Below, piece after piece: positions 10,766-21,094 of a stretch of 64,000 nt of DNA. The notes beneath the pieces were generated by a model, which saw only the letters and a list, made by a program, of their open reading frames with translations, did no database searches and had not been told where the DNA came from. Source of the stretch: Hygrocybe punicea (taxonomy: Eukaryota; Basidiomycota; Agaricomycetes; Agaricales; Hygrophoraceae); NCBI GenBank assembly GCA_963556145.1, contig OY744467.1, positions 4,216,001 through 4,280,000 on the forward strand, read 5' to 3'. Position 1 is the stretch's first letter. Every line of letters starts with the position of its first letter. Made by a program: the position numbers and the translations under genes.

Positions 10766-11114
10766 CCGCAGCCCAACTACCTCGCGAAGTGCAGCGCCGT
10801 ATCAATTGATACGTGCCTGCCATTCGCGAGGAGAACAGAGCTCATGGGGTGAGCCCATCTCGGTCCGGGGTTCAGACCGCGTCTGAACCCAGACCGAACG
10901 CGGACAGACGGTTCGATGCCGTCTGGGTCCAGGTTTGGCCCAGCGCCAAACCGGACCCGAAGTTCGGTTCGCGGTTCCGCCAAAAAGGGTCGGAACCGGA
11001 CCGAACTGAACTTCGGCAACACTACGTGGTTGTGGTTGTGGTCATCAATTGATGCGACATGCGTGTCTGCGAGGTGATTGAGATGGGGATGTGTCATTGT
11101 GTGCTGTCGCCCCA

Positions 11115-11156
<42 letters not shown>
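11115..11156. repeat. (GTT)n microsatellite
   Basis: A pure gtt run of about 14 copies, just outside the right edge of the hAT-like element. It is the complementary motif of the (CAA)n tract at 7948-8008. Confidence 0.95.
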
Positions 11157-11289
11157 GTAGTTAGCTAGAGTTCTTTACTTGATGATAAATGGAGACTTAC
11201 CTGTAAGCCGGGAGGTGGGAGCACCACCCCTCAGCCATTTTCCTGCTCCTTCTTTTGTTGTCGTCCGGTTGCCGTGCATGCACTCACCC

Positions 11290-11512
11290 TTGTGTAGCCA
11301 TCAAGGGTGTGGTGGTTGTGTAACAAACCCGTCAAACCCGTAGTTGGTGATGTTGATGTGTGATGCAGGTACCATGACACTGCCCAAATAGGGACCATGG
11401 ATCGCTGGATATGGATGCATGGGTCGGCAGATACAAAAAATGATATCCATACCCATATCCATGGTGATCCGTATCCGTGATCCGCACTGATCTGCCAAAT
11501 CCATGCATTTGC
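11290..11512. repeat. Self-complementary GGATATGG/CCATATCC-rich segment
   Basis: Words such as ggatatggatgc and ccatacccatatccatgg recur in both orientations between about 11390 and 11500, so the strand can fold back. Such arrays are common near the ends of small DNA transposons. No boundaries or duplication were found. Confidence 0.4.
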
Positions 11513-12516
11513 CTAACTATCTGCCTTTGCCTCCCATTTCCGTTCCACTTTTCCAGCTCTGACAGCCAGTCCCTTCATTGACAATCCACACTGATGTTGC
11601 AACCACTTGCATTGATCGCATGTGTACCCCTCAATTCCATGACAGACTGCATTGGCAGTCATGCAGGCGTCACACTGCTGGATCCAGAATGACTGCATAT
11701 ACTATGGATTAGTTATGCACAACAATTATATGAATTTGCAAGATTTTACTTACCCCCAGAATCTTCCCCTTTGGTCCTGTGTCCCCATTCCTGCTTGCAT
11801 TCAAAAAGTTGTCCCTGCTGTTGTACTCACTGTGGACAGTTTCGTTGTCTCAATTTGCTTTGAGCACTTTGAACCTCTCGTATTTTGCAGTTGCTTGTCA
11901 ACCCAGTTGCCATCCTTGTCCTTGTTTCCATGGATTGCCAGCACATCCAGTCTCTTCCTGGTCCTTTCCCACCTCTGCTGCCTTTGCCCTTTCCACATCC
12001 TCAATCCGCTTCACTTCCACCTCTGCTCAAGACCTCCTATTTATCTCCTCCTTGTACTGATGCAGTTCCTCTGCCTGTTTCTTCCTGAGTTCCACCACCT
12101 TCACCACCCATTGTCTCTTGCTTCCTCCTCCATTTTGTCCTACAAATGTAACGCTTCCTCGACTTCCCAATGCCTTGCCTCTTCTCACTCCTGCTTCATG
12201 AATTCCTCCCAGTTCTGCAGCCATTCCTCAACTTGGACAACCATTTCTCTGCCCATTGAGAAGTCCCTCGGTTCCATCCTGTCAATTCTGTTGTCCCAGA
12301 TTTCCATCAAGATCCCTCAGTAGTTCTACTGTCAAGTTTTTGATTAATTCATGGCCATTTGCATGGATGGAATCACCTACCAGCACCCATCACTGTCTCG
12401 TCATCTATTGCCAAGCCTTGTCCTCAAAACCATCATGTATGATATTGTTCCTGGCCACATCAACTGCATGTAACTCAGCCATGGCATTCTCAAAGTCCTT
12501 CCGCATATCTGCATAG
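11513..12516 (-). pseudogene. Remnant of a gene with a six-cysteine zinc-cluster-like knuckle
   Basis: On the minus strand, near 11690-11590, the frame contains CDACMTANAVC followed by seven residues and CDQCKWLQHQC. That is exactly C-x2-C-x6-C-x7-C-x2-C-x6-C spacing, but without the basic residues of a DNA-binding Zn2Cys6 cluster. Upstream on the same strand (12224-11800) are K/E/Q-rich helical stretches such as VELRKKQAEELHQYKEEINR, in separate frames. This combination of coiled coil and non-basic knuckle is found in expanded, repeat-associated agaricomycete families as I remember them. I could not join the pieces into one intact model, and stops interrupt them, so a pseudogene or an incompletely read spliced gene are both possible. 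Confidence 0.35.
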
Positions 12517-15500
12517 AGGTTTCTGAGGAAACTGTTGTATTCTGTCAACATTTGGCATTGGTGCTGGTATTTGTTGGGATTTTTGAGGCTGTTGAGGTTG
12601 TTGTAAACATCGAGTCACATTGAAAATTTTATATTTGTATTTGTTGCCTCTGTCACATTGTAATGGTGAGGTTTGGTTGGCTGTGGAATGTGAATCCTAA
12701 CCAGGGGTATCAGCGTGAAAGTGACAAGGATAATCAGTGTCAGGAATAATGGTAAAAAGGTAGAAATAGAAGTAAAATGTCAAGCCACCATCTAAAACTA
12801 TGAAAATGGACAAAACAAACAAATAAATGAAGAACCCAGTGATGAACAGACTGAAAACAGATAAATAATGATGAACCCGACAATGCCAACAATGTCAGGT
12901 ATGGCAGGTTGGGTCAGGAATGATGAACAAATAATAAGAACAATGATAAAGACAACGAGGTTAACTATGAAAGTCTAAGAGACTACAAGGAAAAGCATGT
13001 GAAAGGACTTTAAGTGGGATTCTGAGTGTAAGGAAACAGGGACTAAGGGCATCTCTTTTTTTGTACAGTTGTCAGGGACCATTTTTATAGTACATGGGTG
13101 TGTAGTTCTACTTTTGGTCATGTCTACTTCAGCCAATGGAAACTACAAAGGAAAGTTGCAATGGGGATCTGAAGAGGGGGGTTGCAATGCAACAAGGAAA
13201 TCAAAATGGAGGGTAAAACAAATATCCAAGAAAAAGATCTAAAATGTTGTGTATATCTCCAAAAGGATGAAGGGATGCACATATAGGGCAAGTCCAAAGT
13301 TGGGAATCGAGTCCAATAAGATCTATCCCTTAGAATTGGGACTCTGGGGCTTATGAGCCTAACGGATTTGGTCCGAAAGCGGCCATGACAAAGCGGTATA
13401 ATGTCAGGTCACATCACATCACATCACATTGGGTTATGTTGGGTTTGAATGTGAGTCATTTGGAGGCATCAGGTTCATCCAGATTTGTGATATATCAAGG
13501 ATTCGGACTCAGGGGGATGTCAACCCTCTACAATGTGACCATTATTTCTTTGTCCAGCCATTTCGCCCCATACTATTTTGGTATCTCCAGATCGCCACTC
13601 TCAAATGCTTCGATACCTGCCGACTTCAATTCCATTCACATTATACCCCCAATTCCACCTGTTTTTGATATTGCCTCCCCTGATTTCTTCCCACAACCCT
13701 GGGATCTTCATTATTTCATATGAATCAACCAGGGATGGTCTCTATCTGAGCCCTGACCAGATGTAGAGGCTCTGGACCCTCTGGATCCATACCTGCTTCA
13801 TATCTCACTCCATTCCCATCCATTCCCATTCCATTATCATTGATTCCACTCGATTCCAGTCTTTTCTACCGATTCCACTCTGGATTCTGACACTGGAATT
13901 GTCCCTATCAACAATGCAACGTTCCTAACAACCCAGAATTAGTATGTATCCATTTGTATATCATATTTCTTCATTTCCAATCTCTTAGTACATGGCACCC
14001 TACTCCTATCTTCACTTGTAGTACGTAGTTACTACAGCACAGGATTCCACCAGTTGTATAAAAGTTGTACTTTTACACTACAAAATAGATAGTGAAGACA
14101 CACAGATTATTACTGCACTTCAGTTCTACACTTTAGTTTCCTCTTTTTCCTTTCCCCTACACTTCCCCTCTGTTCCAGAACCCCCAGATCTGGATTGGAT
14201 TGATTAAGACAATTCTATAGGAAACCTTGGACTCCAATGATCACTTATTAGCTGATCACCCCTTTCTGTAGATTCCTCTTCTGGATCTACACCAACACTT
14301 GCCATCACACTGAACCCATGTTACCCATTTTGGAATAACCGTGGGTAAACCCCTACCTGTGCTATGCCTTATGCCTCAAACACACATTACCACCTTTTTC
14401 ACCCTGTCACAGTATTCAAAATTCACTTCAACTCCAGCGCCAAATTTCCACTGTGAAAGGCACCATTCAACTAATAACTGATTTAAAACAGACTGAATGA
14501 CCACTGACCAGTACTGACCAGTGAAGATGAAATGCAGCTTCAATCAAATGCCAGAGGAAGCAATACCATACTGACCTGGCAAATGACACTGGTGGTTTGA
14601 ACATCAAAGTCAGTCAACCACATTTCATCACTCCAACTCACATGACAGACAAGATCTGAACATGCCTGCTCAAAAAAACCAACACAAGCCCCACTATCAG
14701 TTGCTTCAGAAAGATATCTCATTGGATATAATCTGAACTGTTTCACACCATCTTCGCAGTGTCTGACAAGGACATTTGAGAGCCAATGTGTATGCCTCAC
14801 CACTCATTGTCCCTAGCTTGAATAAGTAAACTAGTGTGCTATGGACCACTGTCATTTTGTTGTTGTTCAATATTGTCTGGATTTGTTGTCATTGTAGAGT
14901 CAATAACCCACAAGCTATGACAAAAATATTGCTAGGGCACTGTATGGGGTCATTTCTGCCAGCCAAGTGGTAATTGCTTGGCATCCTCTTGATTTGGAGC
15001 TAATTCCTCCTGATTTGGAGTTGATCATTCTCAATTTGCAGCTGATCACTCTTGGTTTCCATAATAGGAGCTAGAATGTTTGAAATAAGTGAAACATGTC
15101 ACAGATATGCTTCCCTGAGATGGTGATGGTGATAGAATGGAATAGGAATGACTTAGGATAAATGGTATATGCATGGATGATGTTGGAGAGGCTCAAAATA
15201 TGCTTCTGAAGGGCTCAAAGAGCTGCAAAGAAAATTGCCAAGACATTGAAGCATTGTACATGTCACATACATATTGCAATCACATCACAATGAAGATATG
15301 TTAAAATTGGGATGTTTTGAGGCTAACTGCAATATGTCAAAGCTAGAATATGTCAAATAGAAGGATTCTACACTTAGAAATGTGCACTGCATATCAGCAG
15401 TCAATGTTGGAATCAAAACTGAAACCAGACCAGCAAAGAACATAAAACCTCAATAGATAAAAACATATTTATTATAATAATGTACATGTATTCAGATAAG

Positions 15501-16500
15501 AGAAAATAGGTGACTTTCCACAGTACCAGTCAGAGTTGGAACCCTGTAGTTAGCTCTTCAATAATGGTATAATAAATTTAATAAACCAAATTCTGGGTTG
15601 CCAAGTACAAATCATGTATTATTGTTTGTTTGTTTATTGTCTTTTTCAGGTAAGTTGGTGGAGCCTAAAAAAAGTCCAAAAACAGCAAATTCCCTGTATA
15701 AGTGCTACAACTCACCAAAAACATGAAGGATCATCATTGGAGTAGAACCAGAATGCTCATAAGAATTAGTAATATGGATATATAATGGACCAAGGCCCAA
15801 AAAATGTGATATAAGGTCTCAACATTGCATATTATTGTATTTGAATGTTTTTGATAGTAATATATTGGCTAATGCCAAGAATTTAAGAACCTGATTTTCT
15901 AGGTCTCAGTTAGCAGCAATTGTCTTCCAAAAAACACAAGGTACAAGTGTAAATTAGAATTAGGTCTATGTACGAATTGGGCAAGTTAAGGTCTGGAGCT
16001 TCTCAGCCTCAACCTTCACTCATTGTCTCTGAGATAGCCTGCTGCTCCCCTCAGAGCAGCATCTTTTTTGTTCTCCTGCCCACCCAGCACCAATCCAGCA
16101 AATTCCCACCCAACCTAGTGCCCTCACTCATTTAACCCTCCCACCACTCCTCCAGCAGTAGGCATCTTCATTTTCTTACACAATCAACTTGACCCATCAT
16201 TCACTTTCTAACCAAACACTTCACTCCCAATGTACTGCTCTGCCCACCCACCCTTACAGCTCATTGGACCCCCTTCTTTGATTAGATTTGGACTTTAGTT
16301 TCGGGTTTGAAAAACTGTCTCCCCATTCTTTCCCCAAAAAAATAAGATTACTATTCTGTAATCAAACTCACAATATTTTTTGTAAAAACATTGTATCAAT
16401 CATGACAAGAACTCTAGCCTGCACAAATATAGAGCAAACACTGTCACATCTTGGATTTGTGAAAATATCATGAGTTCCTTTCATTGAGTACTTGGCAAGA
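12517..16500. other. 4-kb gene-poor stretch
   Basis: I see a short (CACAT)n run at about 13409-13430, a degenerate cattcc/gattcc-rich segment (13790-13880), and moderately A/T-rich unique-looking sequence. Open frames are short and show no family signature. No tRNA, rRNA or intact transposon was recognised. Confidence 0.5.
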
Positions 16501-18455
16501 CAGAGCAATTTTTTTATTGCATTACTTATGTTGGATTTTTTAGGCTCCGCCAGCTTAGCTGAAAAAGACAATAATCACGTGGATTCATTTTCGTCCAATT
16601 CGAACTCAGCTCAAGTACTAGCCCTTCTGCTTGCTCCAGAGATCTAGAACGAAGGGGGGCCAGGAGCTAAATATTTATCTGTTAACTATCCATACCCGAA
16701 CGTTCAAGTTGAGGCTGACGGCCTCAGCAGATGTCGCTAGCCTTCAAGCTTCAACCCCGGGCCGCTACAGGTCTCTATTTCTCTTCGTGATTTCAGCCCA
16801 GATTGAGTCATGGTATCTCAAGCTTGGAAAGCCTGCTATGACCATACCTGCTCACTGTACTTGTCATTACTATCCCACTTGGTCAGGTCGGTGAGGATGT
16901 AACCTTGCCATTGTCAGGTCCACATTTCGTGTCTGGCCGCTCACGCGTTGTCTTATTGCCCCCAAGCCAATCTTATGGTGAATGACAAACTCTGGATGCC
17001 TTGACCTCTGCAGGGATTTTCAATGTTTGCCGATGAAATCCATAAGGTGAGTTTACAGATAATAACATTTGAAACTAGAAAAAGGACAAGACAAATCTCC
17101 AATTTGGTTCGTCACCAATCTGTACTAAACGACGAAGTCCCATTCGTCAGTCGTTTCGTTCCACCTGATTCCACCCCCTGGCAAAGGTCTGGCGTAACTC
17201 CGCATATCTTCCAAGATGTCCAAGTAAAGCATAGCTCTCCTTCCTCGTATAGCCCACTGTGCTCTGCTGCTAGAATGGCCCAGCCAACCTGTCTTATTTT
17301 GATGTTCCATGGAATGTGGATTCAAAGGGCGACGCTTCAATTATGGTATCTCTAACGGCCGCCTTACCTCCAATTTGTCAATGAAACAAGGGCTGCGTTG
17401 GGTTCGCGGGCTACGGACCTTTTTCTCTGTCGCCCTGCATCGCCTTCGGTAACAATGTCCAGTGGCATTGGCTAATTGAACAGTGCACTTTCTGTTTAAA
17501 TCCCGGAGTCTACCCACTTTCTCTGTCTTGGCAATAAACTTGCTGAGTCGCTCACTTAATTGAGATTTTACAGAACTATTCTTATGATCTGCTCGGGCTG
17601 CAGTGATTCGCGTTGTCCGAGCGAGCCTGCTGGACTGCCAGAGATCCGGCCATACCAAGGACGACACTGACACTCAACTATATCTGTTCGTTCGAATATT
17701 TTGACGACATCCAGAGAATTGGCCATGCCGGGTTACAGACACTCAACTGCTCCCGTTGAGAAGACGGCCCGAAACAACGCAAAACTAACTTCTATCTTAT
17801 GAGGTGTGTATAATATGATTCTCCGATAAATTGTCATTAGGTTAGATCTTCGGTAATGCCGGCGCTACATCACCTCAAGCAATCATTAAGAGGGTTTTCC
17901 CATGAACGTCGATTCTGCAACGGTCTACTTAGGAATTGGTCCAACCGAAAACCCTGGCTGATTGGCGATTACTTAGTGCCCTTTCTATCATGTTTGTTAC
18001 CGAGTAAATATGGCCCGGATCGGTCAAAATGCGCACTCCTTTCTAAGGGGTGTTGCAAGGAGCAAGGACTAAGCTTTCCAGCTTGTAATCAAAATGTCCA
18101 ATATGGGAGTCAGCGCTCCCAATACAATTCTACACCGTGTGCGACGGATGGTATTTCATCAATAAACACAGACAGATAACAAGATGAAAGCTACGACTAC
18201 AGTAACGCATAAGGAATAACAAGACAGCATGTCGGATACAAGGATGACGAGCTACGAGTACATGTAGGACCTACATAATTTAGATACAGGTTGGGACTGG
18301 AAGAAGCACGGAAGCAAGACTGGCTCATTCATCGTCAGTGTGGAAAACAGCGGGAGTTAAAGCATGTCCATGCCAGAGGAGAGGCAAGGCATTCTGCCAG
18401 CTGATAAAATTAGATTTTCTGGTACGACGAGGGGATTAAGGCGTACTGAAAGTCA
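16501..18455. other. Transitional stretch, no gene recognised
   Basis: Composition becomes more even and similar to the genic part. Short open frames of 60-110 codons occur on both strands (for example + 17856-18179), without recognisable domains or a consistent splice pattern. Confidence 0.4.
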
Positions 18456-19055
18456 TTATCTCCAACTTCCACCTCCAAAAGATTTTTTGCGTGGTTGGCG
18501 CTTCCGAGGAGAACGCTGAAGACTCTCCAGGTAGACATCGTTGTAGCTCCGAAAGATACAAAGCCCGTGAGCCTCGTCATGTTCCGCCAACGTAGCCCAT
18601 ATGCAATGCCACGAATGATCCCCGCGAAACTTGAAGGCGATCCCTTGGTGATTCTGATCCCATTGCTGTGTGGAATCAAAGGCGCGATCCGATAGTGTTA
18701 TAAACACGCAGTCTTGTATGGTCAGGTCAGTGATCAAGTGACCACGCGGCGGATTGAAGATTGGATCAGAGGCTGAATCCATCTCCAAAAGTTTTGGGAC
18801 GCCTTGAAACTCGGGGTGCGGGTTATAGCCATCGACCAATATTTGGAAGGTGGTTTGATCGGAGAAGTCGAGAGTCAAAGTGGGATGATTCGGTGATTTT
18901 CGGATACTGGTCAGGACTTTACCAACGAGATCTCCGGGATCAATACCGATGGGAGGACGTCGACGTCGAGCTTTGGAAGGGGAGGGCGGCGGAGTGGGTG
19001 AGCAGGTTGCACGGCAAACAGAAACGCCATCATTTGGGTTGTGGTAAGGAGTCAT
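18456..19055 (-). CDS. Conserved-looking hypothetical protein, about 199 aa
   Basis: This is one uninterrupted minus-strand frame starting at the ATG at 19055 (MTPYHNPNDGVSVCR) and ending with TAA at 18456-18458. After an S/P/R-rich N-terminal segment with RRRRPP, the frame has well-ordered globular character. Recognisable stretches are IGIDPGDLVGKVLTSIRK, TLTLDFSDQTTFQILVDG, HLITDLTIQDCVFITLSDRA and WDQNHQGIAFKFRGDHSWHC. The C-terminus is basic (SPRKRQPRKKS). There is no signal peptide or membrane segment. The tRNA-Leu gene lies 133 bp upstream on the same strand. I do not recognise a characterised family, and no function is proposed. A long frame with natural amino-acid usage and a good ATG makes it a credible gene. 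Confidence 0.65.
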   Translation of the reverse strand: MTPYHNPNDGVSVCRATCSPTPPPSPSKARRRRPPIGIDPGDLVGKVLTSIRKSPNHPTLTLDFSDQTTFQILVDGYNPHPEFQGVPKLLEMDSASDPIFNPPRGHLITDLTIQDCVFITLSDRAFDSTQQWDQNHQGIAFKFRGDHSWHCIWATLAEHDEAHGLCIFRSYNDVYLESLQRSPRKRQPRKKSFGGGSWR

Positions 19056-19188
19056 CTTCACCAAGTTCCAATCAAGGGGGTGTTGGGGGTGTTAAGGAAA
19101 GTTAGGAAACATTGATCTAGAGCCACATTGGAAACGACGTTGTGGACTCAAACGGAGGACCGATACGTAACAACAGACAAAAAAACAA

Positions 19189-19275
19189 TGACACTGACGA
19201 GATTCGAACTCGCGAGGTTTCCCATTACGGAGAGTTGGCCTAAACGTAACGCCGTAACCACTTGGCTACAGTGCC
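19189..19275 (-). tRNA. tRNA-Leu (anticodon UAG) with a short intron
   Basis: The minus strand folds as a type II tRNA. The acceptor stem ggcactg pairs with cagtgtc (one G-U), the D arm is gcc-loop-ggc, and the anticodon stem ttacg pairs with cgtaa. There is a short variable arm, and the T arm is gcgag-ttcgaat-ctcgt. The anticodon loop is 15 nt instead of 7; removing 8 nt after position 37 leaves the loop TTTAGGC with anticodon TAG. The discriminator base is A, as expected for leucine (serine tRNAs carry G). Removing a different 8 nt would change nothing in the anticodon. It lies 81 bp upstream of, and divergent from, the MAPKK start codon. Confidence 0.85.
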
Positions 19276-19321
19276 TTCAAATACTTTTTCAGATTAGCAG
19301 ATCCAAATGTGATTTCGTCAC

Positions 19322-19372
19322 CATGGCCAATCGTCCAGCCACCTTGACCATGACAGATGAAAGCCCAAGTTG
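19322..19372 (+). promoter_or_regulatory. Possible upstream ORF overlapping the MAPKK start
   Basis: An ATG at 19322 in the context caccATGG (good Kozak-like) opens a 16-codon frame ([16 protein letters not shown]) that ends at 19372, overlapping the proposed MAPKK start codon at 19357 in another frame. It would be expected to reduce initiation at 19357 if included in the mRNA. Whether the transcript begins upstream of 19322 is unknown, and only 46 bp separate this ATG from the tRNA gene. Confidence 0.3.
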
Positions 19373-21094
19373 AAGTCGACATGCATATTTCTCAGTCACG
19401 ACCCATAGGGCCTCGCAACTTACCATTGACCCTCGAGCCAACCAGCCCTCTGGTCATCCGCAAAGCGCATAGGGACGCCCCTGCCGTACAACCTTCACCA
19501 CCTTTATCTACTTCCAGATCGCCTACTCCATCGCACAGTTTCCTATCAGCGCCTACCCCCGGAACCGCAAGGTCTTCTACTCCCAAAGGCATTATCAAGC
19601 TATCGATCCCTACAGCTCGAAGCGAATCGCCGCCTCTATTTGAGAGTTACTATGGTGGCCCTACCGGTCCCCCTCTCAAGTTGAACACAGAAGCCCCAGA
19701 AGAAGTGACCATTCGGCCACCATTGGGATTGTCGACGGTAACTCAAAAGTCTTCCGAACCAATCGACGATATTAGTCGAACGTTGAATGACCTCAATCTT
19801 AAAACGACAGCCGCCGTACCAAAACCTCCTGGTGACGAGCCCACTCAATGGTCAGATGATGTTCTAGAGGAGTTGGCGCGACTAGGGGAAGGCGCTGGAG
19901 GCGCTGTACATCAAGTCAGGGACAAGCGGAATGACAAAGTCATGGCTCGCAAAACCATCACCACTCGGGAAGCGCCCATGAAACAGCTTCTCCGTGAACT
20001 GGCTATCATATCATCCACAGAACATGTCAACATCATTCTATTTTACGGAGCTTACGTATCTCCCTCGTCCAGCGAGGTCAAAATTCTCATGGAATATTGC
20101 GTCGGCGGAAGTCTAGAATCCGTTGGAAAACGTATCAAGGATCGACGGGCAGTGGTCGGTGAAAAAATTGCCGGTCGGTTGGCTGAAGGGGTGAGTACGA
20201 TGTTCCAATTAACTTGCACACTGTCTTAACCCAACCTTCGGCAGGTTTTGCAAGGTCTGGCCTATCTTCACACAAAGAAGACCATTCATCGGGACATAAA
20301 ACCATCCAACATACTTTTATCTCGCGAAGGGGTCGTCAAACTTTGCGACTTTGGTGTGTCTGGTGAATTAGTTGACTCACTTGCTGGTACATTTACTGGG
20401 ACAAGTTTCTACATGGCGGTCAGCACTACCTTTTCCTAAACTCGGTTATTGCTCACATGCGGCTCCAGCCGGAACGGATTTCCGGTCTTGAATACACGAT
20501 CCGATCCGATGTGTGGTCCACAGGAATCTCTTTACTGGAGTTGGTGCAAAATCGATTTCCTTTTCCGAGCGACCTTTCACCTATCGAATTGATGATGTAT
20601 ATTACACAAGGCATAGTCAGTGAGAACTTGTCTACCCCCAATGATGGTTAACATATCCTGCATTTTACAGCCTCCTCATCTTGATGATCAGCCGGGTGTG
20701 AAGTGGAGTGATGAGATGAAAGACTTCATCAAGCAGTCGTAAGTGTTGTGAATCACAAGTACATCGATCTTCACGCATCCTTTCCAGATTAAACACCGAT
20801 GCGCAAACACGGCCAACCCCAAAACAACTCCTTGCCCATCCGTGGATTGTTGAGATAATGACTCAAGAAGTTCATATGGCCCGTTGGATTCGTCAAGTCT
20901 GGGACTGGCCGAAACCAACCTCCACCCGTAAACCTAGAGAGAAGTCAGTGTTTCTTTAAATGTCGTTCGGGACGAACCTGAGCCAAAAGAAAAACAGCGG
21001 AAGTAGTTCTCGTCCGTCATCAAGCCAACAAGTCCTGTCTGCAACAGACACCACAGAAACCGGGTCGGATGCACAACGCAAGAGTGATACCTAA
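19357..21094 (+). CDS. MAP kinase kinase, MKK1/2 (Pek1) type
   Basis: This is a dual-specificity kinase expected to activate the cell-wall-integrity MAP kinase in the cytoplasm. An S/T/P-rich N-terminal half is followed by the kinase domain: glycine loop [12 protein letters not shown], catalytic lysine in [35 protein letters not shown] (activation loop with S and T in MAPKK spacing), FYMAPERI, and the lobe motif [13 protein letters not shown]. Exons inferred: 19357-20190, 20245-20418, 20469-20615, 20671 onward, then two more, ending in an S/T-rich tail and TAA at 21092-21094. All junctions keep frame. The [15 protein letters not shown] string is the hallmark of the Mkk1/Mkk2 branch rather than Ste7 or Pbs2. 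The start could alternatively be the in-frame ATG at 19381. Confidence 0.93.

Larger units (their letters stand above)
9317..11024. mobile_element. Non-autonomous hAT-like transposon, 1,708 bp, with 8-bp target duplication
   Basis: The left end reads TAGTGTTGCCGTAGTTCGG and the reverse complement of the right end reads TAGTGTTGCCGAAGTTCAG, an imperfect terminal inverted repeat identical over the first eleven bases. Directly outside both ends is the same 8-mer CGTGGTTG (9309-9316 and 11025-11032). An 8-bp duplication with TA-G-starting inverted repeats is characteristic of the hAT superfamily. Just inside both ends, ccgaac/gttcgg words are reiterated, consistent with subterminal transposase-binding sites. 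No transposase frame is present. The interior holds the nested palindromic element, an intron-like segment (gtaagt near 10050 to ttacag near 10097) and the CAG/CGG-rich tract. The family assignment is inference from termini and duplication length only. Confidence 0.85.

Noticed and set aside
10029..10886. A 285-codon + frame and a 261-codon - frame over the same region
   Set aside because: Both run through a stop-free triplet repeat; every frame is open and composition follows the repeat unit. There is no independent evidence of coding.
16680..16770. tRNA-like T-arm word (agcttcaaccccgggccgc) near 16.75 kb
   Set aside because: No matching D arm, anticodon stem or acceptor stem could be drawn.
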